This document shows, in pieces, positions 53,985-63,300 of a DNA stretch of 64,000 nt. Numbering within the stretch: position 1 is the stretch's first letter; the number at the start of each line of letters is the position of its first letter. The position numbers and the translations under genes are program-made. This DNA comes from Prevotella sp. (GTDB taxonomy: Bacteria; Bacteroidota; Bacteroidia; Bacteroidales; Bacteroidaceae): the NCBI GenBank assembly GCA_017469955.1, contig JAFUFJ010000007.1:1-64000 (forward strand), written 5' to 3'. Below the pieces are notes generated by a model. The model saw only the letters and a program-made list of their open reading frames with translations. It was not told the origin of the DNA and did no database searches.

Positions 53985-54761
53985 TTAGAAGTTGATGGCA
54001 AGTCCCAGCGACGGTATGCTGTTGAGGCTGCCCGTCGGCATGGTGACAGCCATGGGTTGTGCGGTCAGTGAGAGCGACATGGCGTTGCCGACGGCCTGTC
54101 TTCGGTAGCTTTTCGACGCGTAAAGACAGGGAATGCTGCCTGCTATCAGGACGCCTGCCGGCACCAGTGCCGGTGTGTAGAGCGGGTTTTTGTGGCCGCT
54201 TTGGCTCTCGTAGATGTAGAACGATCCCACCACTCCGGTGGTGATTCCTAAGACGAGTGCCGTTTCGCCGATGCCTTTCCACAGGCGATAGCGCCGGTAG
54301 TCGTGGCTGTTTCGGAAGGTTTTCAGCGGAGAAGCCACGTCGGAAGGCATCAGGTCGTAGGCTTGTTGTCGGCCTCTTACGGCCTGTCGGTTGGCCACTC
54401 TGAGAAGTGGTATCGATGCAACGGTGATGGCTGCTCCGCCAAAGAACATCGAATAGACCACGGCGTCCGACGCATTGGTGTCGCCAAATATGTTGACAAA
54501 TGCCAGAAACAGTCCTGAGTACATGCAGACAGGTCCTGCGGCCATGGCTGTCCATCCCAAGGCTTTCGTGGTGCGATGGTGTCGCCAGCCGGGCGTCTGT
54601 CGCAGGTATTGCTTGAAGTAGGCTTCGCTGTAGATGTCTTCTTGCGGCGTAGCCTGTGGCATTTCGAGCCTGGTCTCGGAGCTGATGCTGTCGGTCTGCG
54701 CCGTAGCTTTGACGGCTGTCAGCAGCATGGCGGCGAGGATGGCCCAGATGTGTCTGTTCAT
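53985..54761 (-). CDS. Membrane protein of unknown function
   Basis: 258 residues with a signal peptide (cleavage near VKATAQ). Four hydrophobic segments follow: ALGWTAMAAGPVCMYSGLFL, YSMFFGGAAITVASIPLL, ETALVLGITTGVVGSFYI and PALVPAGVLIAGSIPCLY, between polar, basic loops (RRYRLWKG). I do not recognise the family. It begins the cluster with the FMN-binding protein and the phosphoesterase, with gaps of 32 and 18 bases. Confidence 0.7.
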   Translation of the reverse strand: MNRHIWAILAAMLLTAVKATAQTDSISSETRLEMPQATPQEDIYSEAYFKQYLRQTPGWRHHRTTKALGWTAMAAGPVCMYSGLFLAFVNIFGDTNASDAVVYSMFFGGAAITVASIPLLRVANRQAVRGRQQAYDLMPSDVASPLKTFRNSHDYRRYRLWKGIGETALVLGITTGVVGSFYIYESQSGHKNPLYTPALVPAGVLIAGSIPCLYASKSYRRQAVGNAMSLSLTAQPMAVTMPTGSLNSIPSLGLAINF

Positions 54762-54825
54762 GTTTTCAGGACGATTTTCAGGTTTTCTTCCGTGTTTTCT
54801 TCCGCCTTATGGTGTGAGAGCCGGC

Positions 54826-55725
54826 TTATACGAGGTGTCTGATGAGCTCTTCACGGTCGCCTGGCAGCATGTCGATGACGGGAATCTCAATCATGGTGTA
54901 GCATCCGGGCTGCTGACGCAGCGATGCACGGGCCACGTTGACCAGCACTTGGGCCGTCAGGGCGGGGTTGTTGATTTGCATATTGAACTCGAGACGCTGG
55001 TTTTGCGTCTTTCCAGAGACGCCCTTTCTGACGAGGTTGACTCCGTGTCCCATGTCGCGAACGTCGTCGACGCTCTCCACCTGGAACACGTGTGTCTCGT
55101 CGGATGCAAAGTAAGGATCGGCTTTGACGGCTGCCGTCACCTCGTCAAGGCTGGCTCCTTCTTCGAGCTCTACATAGACCATTCGGCGATGAATGCCCTC
55201 GCCGAGGGGGATAGTCATCGAGAGTGCGTTCTTGACTCCTGCCTTCGACCGCACACAAACCGAGTGTCCCATCGACATTCCCGGCCCGAAGTTGGTGTAG
55301 GAGAGGCCTTTTGGTGCCAGACTTTGCATGAGTGTTCTGACGATGGAGTCGCTGCCCGGATCCCATCCTGCGGCAATGATGCTGACGGTGTCGGTCTGCT
55401 TGTTGATGGTGTTGAGGGCTCGGCGATAGTCTACGATGCCCGTATGGATGTCGAAAGAGTCGACGGTGTTGATGCCCAAAGGCAAGATCTGCCGGGCATA
55501 TTCCTCGCAAGAACGGGTGGGAGTTGCCAGTATGGCTACGTCGACATGCTCAAGTTGGCGGATGTCGCTCACCACCTTGTAGGGCGTCAGTTCCAGGGGT
55601 TTGCCCTCAGAACCCTGACGGCGCACGATGCCTGCAATCTCGAAATCGGGCGATGCCTCCAAGGCTTCAACCGTGAATCGTCCGATGTTGCCGTATCCTA
55701 CTACGGCTGCTCTGATTTTCTTCAT
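54826..55725 (-). CDS. ddh: Meso-diaminopimelate D-dehydrogenase
   Basis: 299 residues from MKKIRAAVVGYGNIGR; the upstream in-frame ATG at 55851 would be non-coding leader. The NADPH-binding GYGNIG motif, the AILATPTRSCEEYA and AAGWDPGSDSIVR segments and NFGPGMSMGHSV are typical. The enzyme makes meso-diaminopimelate directly from tetrahydrodipicolinate, a one-step lysine and peptidoglycan branch known in several Bacteroidetes. The promoter is about 100 bases upstream. Confidence 0.93.
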   Translation of the reverse strand: MKKIRAAVVGYGNIGRFTVEALEASPDFEIAGIVRRQGSEGKPLELTPYKVVSDIRQLEHVDVAILATPTRSCEEYARQILPLGINTVDSFDIHTGIVDYRRALNTINKQTDTVSIIAAGWDPGSDSIVRTLMQSLAPKGLSYTNFGPGMSMGHSVCVRSKAGVKNALSMTIPLGEGIHRRMVYVELEEGASLDEVTAAVKADPYFASDETHVFQVESVDDVRDMGHGVNLVRKGVSGKTQNQRLEFNMQINNPALTAQVLVNVARASLRQQPGCYTMIEIPVIDMLPGDREELIRHLV

Positions 55726-55828
55726 AGTGTTGTTATCCGTTGTTTGTGTAGTTGTGCGATGCTGACTGGTGGCGCATGCCGTGGTGCCAGGTGTGGAAAC
55801 CCGGACCGAGGGTTGCGCATAGTGGGTG

Positions 55829-55860
55829 CAAAGATAAGGAAAAACGCACATAGCGCCAAA
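55829..55860 (-). promoter_or_regulatory. Promoter of ddh
   Basis: On the minus strand TTTG-N20-TATCTTTG, an exact match. The predicted leader is about 100 bases, long enough for regulation, but no known riboswitch pattern is seen. Confidence 0.7.
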
Positions 55861-56157
55861 GGAAACCTGCCGATTTTAATTTTCTTTCAGAAAGTCTTAC
55901 TGTTTTTTTCTGCTCTCGAACGAAGTGCAACATGCAGCAGAATGGCGTCGCAGCATCGCAGGAAAGGGCTTGGACGGCAACTTGGAAACTGACATTCGGG
56001 ACATGTGGAGGGCAGGGGAATGATGGCATTTTGTAATGATTGCTCGCAGTTTTCTTGCCGAATCATGATGAAAAATCTGAGCAAAGAAAATGAGATCGAC
56101 AAGGACTTTGGCAGTGAATAAACGTCGTTCAGCATCGCAATGCCGCGACTTGCCGAC

Positions 56158-56267
56158 GAGAAAGGATAGCTTTCTTGGCCACAGATCATAGCGTTCAGGG
56201 CTTGAAATGTAATGTATACAAGGAAGAATGCTATCCTTTCTGGGTGAGAAACCTGCCCCTTCTCGCA
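56158..56267. repeat. Intergenic 22-bp array, copy 8 (degenerate)
   Basis: Five units fit a 110-base frame, starting GAGAAAGGATAGCTTTC and later AAGAATGCTATCCTTTC. Only a short inner inverted repeat (GAAAGGATAGC / GCTATCCTTTC) remains, so this copy looks decayed. It lies between divergent ddh and ruvA. Confidence 0.7.
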
Positions 56268-56666
56268 GACTTTCAAAAAGAGCCGGCCGGTAATTGGTTG
56301 GCAGACATGGGGTTGTGAAAAAGTGAAGAAATCGGCATCTCCCGTTCTTGTCCTCTTCAAGTTGACTTTATGAGCGGAATTTTTCAGTCAGCTTTTCAGA
56401 AAAGTAAAAATATTTCCAGTCCTCATGATTTTTCTCTAACTGCTGAAAAACCGACAAAACGAACAGCAGACGAGATGCCTTCATGACGGATTGCCAGAGA
56501 AAAGCGCGACAGAACAGGCTGGACAGGGAGCGTCATCCCGTGGCTCCGCCAGTTCGAAAAGCAAGAATTTTTTGCGACGTATACAATAAAAACGGACAGA
56601 AAGACGTTACTAAGAAAGTATATATACAACAGAGACCGCCTGTCGACGGCGGTATGACATGAGATT
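56268..56666. other. Gene-free stretch before ruvA
   Basis: About 400 bases with no credible reading frame, promoter of the TAnnTTTG type or repeat. A small hairpin (ACCGCC at 56635, GGCGGT at 56648) lies just upstream of the ruvA ATG and could affect its translation. Confidence 0.4.
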
Positions 56667-57284
56667 ATGATAGAATACATCAGGGGCGAACTGACCGAAA
56701 TCACCCCCGCCTTGGCCGTTGTTGAGGCTCATGGAGTGGGCTATGCGCTGAACATTTCGCTCAATACCTACAGCGCCATACAGACAAAAGAGCAAGTGAA
56801 ACTGTTTGTTCACGAAGCGATTATGACAGGAGGACGCGACGACTCCTACACCCTTTACGGCTTCTCCACCAAGCAGGAACGGGAGCTTTACCGCCTGCTC
56901 ATCACCGTAAGCGGCGTGGGAGCCAACACGGCACGCATGATTCTTTCGAGTCTTTCGCCCAATGAGCTGTGCAATGTGATAGCCAATGGCGACGAGCGCA
57001 TCCTGAAAAGCGTGAAGGGAATAGGCCTGAAAACGGCCCAACGCATCATCGTCGACCTGAAAGACAAGATCGTTGCCACGGGCATTGCCTCAGAAATCAC
57101 CATGACAAGCGAGCCCCAGGCCATGATGGTCAACAACGACGTACGCAACGAAGCCGTACAGGCACTGGTGATGCTGGGCTTCTCTCCGGCGCCCTCTTCA
57201 AAGGTAGTCACCGAAATACTGAAAACCTCGCCCGACACACCTGTCGAACAAGTGATCAAGAAAGCGCTTCAAATGATTAAATAA
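56667..57284 (+). CDS. ruvA: Holliday junction branch migration protein RuvA
   Basis: 205 residues. Domain I (OB fold) shows [26 protein letters not shown], domain II has helix-hairpin-helix motifs [19 protein letters not shown] and [17 protein letters not shown], and domain III ends [12 protein letters not shown]. RuvA holds Holliday junctions for the RuvB motor. It lies 25 bases before sov, and the pair is probably co-transcribed; this neighbourhood is common in Bacteroidetes as far as I recall. Confidence 0.96.
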   Translation: MIEYIRGELTEITPALAVVEAHGVGYALNISLNTYSAIQTKEQVKLFVHEAIMTGGRDDSYTLYGFSTKQERELYRLLITVSGVGANTARMILSSLSPNELCNVIANGDERILKSVKGIGLKTAQRIIVDLKDKIVATGIASEITMTSEPQAMMVNNDVRNEAVQALVMLGFSPAPSSKVVTEILKTSPDTPVEQVIKKALQMIK

Positions 57285-57309
57285 ACGTCGCTTCCGACCC
57301 CAGCCAAGG

Positions 57310-60300
57310 ATGAGAGACACGAGGGGAGTGACAAGGAAACAGCAGGAAACCGTGAACAAGTACAGACACATCACACTGGCCATTGTGCTGACAGCGATCG
57401 TCGTTGTCGGCTATGCCATGTCTGTACCTGTGCCGAGATCGGCCGTGATCCACCGCATGACGCCTGCCGAAAATGAAGCAGAAACACCCCTTCCGCCCGA
57501 CACAATAGCCAGGCCCAAGGCCCAGCCCACTATCGAAAAAGAAGACGAGATACCCGACTCGCTGCTCAACACCCGATGGAAAGTACAGCGCACAGTGCCC
57601 ATCACCGACGACGATCTGCACCAGAACGCGATGGACTTGCAGCGCCCCGACAACCTGAAGCAGGAGGTAGTCTACAATGATACCTTGGACAGTTACGTCA
57701 TCGGATCGCGCATAGGCAGCTCATATGTCAATGCTCCAATCATGATGAACATGCAGGAATACATGAAGTGGAGCGAGCGACAACTGTTCAACAGCTACTT
57801 CAAGTCGAAGAATTCGGATATCTACGAGACCCAGGGAAAGGAGAAGTTTGACTTTACAGACATGCACTTCGACCTCGGACCGGCCGAGAAAATCTTCGGC
57901 CCGGGAGGTGTACGTATCAAGACTCAGGGAACTGCCGAACTGAAATTCGGCCTCACAATGAAGAACATCGACAACCCTTCGCTGCCCATTCGCAACCGAA
58001 AGACCACCACGATGGACTTCGACGAGAAGATCAACCTGAACATGAATGGCAAGGTAGGAGATAAGGTTAACATGAACCTTAACTACAATACTGACGCAAC
58101 AATGGCAGCCGACGCGCAGAACATGAAGCTGAAATACGACGGCAAGGAAGACGAAATCATCAAGCTTGTGGAAGCCGGAAACGTGTCGTTCCCTGCCAAT
58201 TCGTCGCTTATTCGCGGAGCAAGCTCGCTGTTCGGACTGCGCACTGACCTGCAGTTTGGCAAGCTGAAACTGCAGACAGTGGTGTCGCAGAAGAAGTCGT
58301 CGAACAACAGTGTCTCGTCAAAAGGCGGAGCACAATATGCCACAAAGGAAATCAATGTGGCCGACTATGAGGAGAACAGACACTTTTTCCTCTCGCAATA
58401 TTTCCGCGACAAGTATGACGCTGCCATGAAGACTTTGCCCAATATCATGACCGGAGTGAAGATCAATCGTGTGGAGGTTTGGGTGACCAATAATACAGGA
58501 ACGACACAGAATACCCGCAACATTGTCGCCCTGACCGACCTCGGAGAGCCCCAGCGCATCTCAAACCCGATGTTCATCTCAACGGGAATGCAGGTGCCTG
58601 CCAACGGCGCTAACTCGGAATATTCGGATATGGTGGGCTCTCTCGTGGCAGCACGCGACATCGATCAGACCTCGACAACGCTCGATGGCGGAGGACTTGT
58701 CGGAGGAACCGACTACGAAAAGCTGGAAAGTGCGCGCCTGTTGAATGCATCAGAATACCGGGTGAATACAGCCCTCGGGTACATTTCGCTCAACTCACTG
58801 CAGACCGATCAGGTGCTGGCCGTGGCATTTGAGTATACATACGGAGGCGTAACCTATCAGGTAGGTGAGTTTGCCAGCGACCTGACTGACGTTAGTCAGG
58901 CCCTCTTCGTCAAGGCACTGAAGAACACTTCCAACAACCCTGCCCAAGGAAACTGGGACTTGATGATGAAGAATGTCTACTATCTGGACTCCTCTGTAGA
59001 ACGTGAAAAGTTCCGCCTTGACGTGAAATACCAAAGCGATACGGCCGGCGTATACCTTACTTATATACCGGAAGAACAGGTGAAAGAGCAGCCAATCATC
59101 AAGCTGCTCGGGGCTGATCGCTTAGACAACAACATGAAAGCTCATTCGAATGGCTACTTCGACTATGTGGAAGGCTACACAGTATCGAACGGACGCGTGT
59201 TCTTCCCCGAGGTGGAACCCTTTGGCGACTATATGTATGACTATCTGACAAGCAAGGGAGTCTCGGCTACAACAGCGGAGAAATATGCCTTCACCGAGCT
59301 GTATGACTCGACGAAGACCATAGCCAAGCAGATTGCAGAAAAGAACAAATACCAGATACTGACCCAGTATCGAGGACGAAGCTCGAACGTCATCTCGCTC
59401 GGATCGGGCAATATTCCGCAGGGCTCAGTAGTGGTTACTGCCGGAGGAATAACACTTACGGAAGGCTCAGACTATGTCGTTGACTACTCGGCAGCTGAGG
59501 TAAGAATCATCAATCAGAGCATCATTGACGCCGGCACTCCTATCAATGTATCCTCAGAAAGCGATACAGACTACGGACAAGCTCGCAAGACTATGTTCGG
59601 CCTGAACTGGGAATATGACTTTACTAAAAACTTCCAGATGAGCGGAACCATACAGCATCTCTATGAGCAAGCGCTTACTACAAAGGTGAATATGGGCAAC
59701 GAACCGCTGAACAACACCCTGTGGGGTGTCAACTTGAACTGGAAAAAAGAAAGCCAATGGCTGACCAATCTGCTTGACAATATTCCGCTGTTACACCTTA
59801 CACAGCCGTCGAACATCTCGTTTACAGGCGAATTTGCACAGTTGATAGCAGGGCAAAGTCATGGTACACAGGACAATGCATCCTACTTGGATGATTTCGA
59901 GAACACCAAGAGCACTATCGATGTCAGCACTCCTACATCGTGGATCATGTCGAGCGTGCCGTCAATGTTCCCTGAATATAACGACAAGACAACGCTGAAG
60001 AGCGGCTACAATCGTGCGCAAATGGCTTGGTATACCATTGATCCTCTGTTCACTCGCAGGTCATCATCATTGACTCCAGGACATATCAAGAGCGACCTTG
60101 ACCAGCTTTCAAACCATTATGTGAGAGAGGTTTACGTGAGGGAACTCTATCCCAACCGTGACCAAAGTTCCTACAATGGAGCCACTTCTACGTTGCCAAT
60201 ACTGAACATAGCCTACTATCCGAACGAGCGCGGACCGTATAATTTCAACCCCGATCTTGACCAGAAAGGTAAGCTGAACAACCCAAAACAGCATTGGGGA

Positions 60301-63300
60301 GGCATGATGAGGCGCATCGACAACAGTGACTTTGAGCAGGCAAACATTGAATATATCGAATTCTGGATGCTCGATCCGTTTATCTATTCTCGCCGAGAAG
60401 GCACAGAGAAGTTGTACGGAGGCGATCTGTATTTCAACCTTGGAGAGGTGAGTGAAGACATATTACGCGATGGAAAGAAGTTCTATGAGAGTGGCATGCC
60501 TGTCGACGGATCGCAGAGTTTCACGACTACACAATGGGGAAAGATACCTACACAGGCTACCGTTACCTATGCCTTTGCTACGAGTTCTGGGTCGCGAAGC
60601 TTGCAAGACGTCGGCTTCAATGGGCTGAACGATGAGGAAGAACGTACCTTCCCCTCTTATCAAGACTTCCTTTCGCAGATACAAGGGAAGATTGATGCAG
60701 CAGCCTTTGACTCCATATATAACGATCCTGCCAATGACAACTACCACTATTTCCGCGGAAGTGACTACGACAGAATGCAGGCAGATATCCTTCGCCGCTA
60801 TAAATACATCAATAATCCGCAGGGAAACTCTCCCGATACGGAGCAGAGAAGCGAGAGTTATGACACCTCATACAAGACCACACCCGACGTGGAAGACATC
60901 AATCAGGACTACACTCTTAATGAATATGAGAAGTACTATCAGTACCATGTTTCTATCAGACCTGAGGATTTAGTGGTAGGTCAAAACTTCATAGTCGACA
61001 AGAGAGTGGGCGATCCTACGTTGAGAAACGGAAACAAAGAGTCGGTGACTTGGTATCAATTCCGTATACCTCTCGATGATTTCGAACAGCGTTTCGGTTC
61101 TATTAGCGACTTTTCGAGCATCCGATTCATGAGGATGTTCCTCACGGGATTTGAACAACCTGTCGTGCTTCGCTTTGGAAGTCTGGACTTAGTAAGGGGC
61201 GAATGGCGTGTCTATGAGCAGAATCTTGACAACTTCAGCAATGCAAACAGCTCGGGAAAGCTGAATGTAAGTGCCGTGAATATAGAAGAAAACAACGACA
61301 AGAGTCCCGTAAACTACGTGCTTCCACCAGGAATCCGGCGCGCACAAGACCCGAATCAGCCCCAGTTGGTTGAGTCAAATGAGCAGGCTCTCAGTATGGT
61401 CGTTACTAACTTAAGTACAGGAGAGTCGAAGGCTGTTTATAAGAATCAGACAAAGGACTTGCGGCAATACAAACGATTGCAGATGTTTGTCCATGCGAAT
61501 GCTATGGAACAAAACACAACAAACCTGCAAGACAACCAGTTGGCTGCATTCATTCGTCTTGGAAGTGACTACAAGAGCAACTATTACGAGTATGAGATAC
61601 CATTGAAACTGACGGCTCCTCGCAGCGATTATGACCGCTATTCTCCCACAGATGTGCGCCTTGTTTGGCCTGAAGACAATATGCTTGATGTGGCATTATC
61701 GATATTCACGAACCTGAAGAAGGAAAGGAATCGGGCCAAAGCAGAGGGCAATGCTTCCTATAATAGGGTATACAGCGCCTACGACAGCGATCGTCCTAAC
61801 AACAAGATTTCTATCATGGGTAACCCATCTTTGGGTGAGGTGAAGACGATAGTGATAGGAGTTCGCAACAACTCTGGTGACATAAAGAGCGGTGAAGTGT
61901 GGGTCAATGAGCTTCGCTTAAAGGAGTATAATAACGAAGGAGGCTGGGCTGCTCAAGGCAATATGAATATCCAACTTTCGGATTTCGGTACGGTAAATAT
62001 GCAAGGACGCTATATGACGGAAGGGTTTGGAGGCTTGGAAGAGGGCATTGCCCAGCGTTCGACAGACAATTATAAAACGTATAGCGTCACGACAAGCCTT
62101 GACCTTGGCAAGTTCTTTCCTGAGAAAGCCAAGGTGACAGCGCCTCTTTACTACTCCATCACGAAGGAAGAAAACTCGCCGAAGTATAATCCTCTTGACA
62201 CAGATCTGGAACTAAAGGAGGCGCTCGACGGTGCTGCAGACCGGCATGAACGAGACTCTATCGAGAGTATTGCCGTGACGAAAACGACGAACAGGAATTT
62301 CTCTCTTTCGAATATCCGTTTCGGAACTCAGTTTGACAAGAGGCATCCAACGCCCATCGACCCGGCCAACTTCTCCCTTTCCTACAGCCATTCCCACCGG
62401 AATACGAGCGGAGAGACGACCGTCTATGAGAAGGAAGATAACTGGAAAGGCGCCCTTTCCTATAATTGGACACCGGTATATACCGCGTTTACTCCTTTCA
62501 AAAAAAGCATCAAGAGCAAAAGCAAATGGTATGACTTGCCCAAGGCTCTTACGTTCAACTACCTGCCTCAAAACATCACGTTCAATACCGACATCATCCG
62601 CAACTACTACGAATTGCAGGAACGTGACATGGAAGACTTGGGCGGTTCGCAGCTTCCTTTGACGTTCAGCCAGCAGTTCCTTTGGAACCGGGAGTTTGCC
62701 ATCAAGTGGGACCTCACGAAGAATCTGCACATGAACTTTGAGAGTGGTACCCACGCCGAGGTAGAAGAGCCCTACACTCCGGTGAACAAAGACCTCTATT
62801 TCGACCGTTATGAAGCTTGGAAAGACTCGGTGAAGACCAGCTTGCGCCACTTCGGTACGCCTCTTGACTATAGCCAGTCGTTCACGGCATCCTACAAGTT
62901 GCCGCTCAATCTGGTGCCCGTTCTCAACTGGATTACGGCCGATGCAAGCTACAATTCGAGGTACAACTGGATCAGAGGCACCGACCTTGAAGACGGCACG
63001 TCGCTCGGAAATTCCATCTCAAACAACCGGCAGTTCAACATCAACTCAAGCCTTAGCCTTGAGAAGCTCTACAATCAGATACCGTTCCTCAAGGCAACCA
63101 ACGACCGATTCAACAAGGAATCGCGGCGCAACTCTTTGACGGCAGCCCGCCAACAGCGCAACGGCAGCGCTTCGTCGGCCTCCCAACGTGGCACGAATGG
63201 CAACAAGGCCACGGCAGCCCAGACCGAGTTGCCGAAGAACAAGAAAGGCTATGAGGGCGAGATCACCCTTCTTCCAGATACGGCCATCAGCGTGAACCAC

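Noticed and set aside
53953-54555. Longer form of the FMN-binding protein
   Set aside because: The extension lies within the neighbouring membrane protein in another frame and is low-complexity; the short form has a proper signal peptide.
55887-56360. Minus-strand reading frame of 157 codons before ruvA
   Set aside because: It runs across the 22-bp array, has no recognisable protein features and no promoter.
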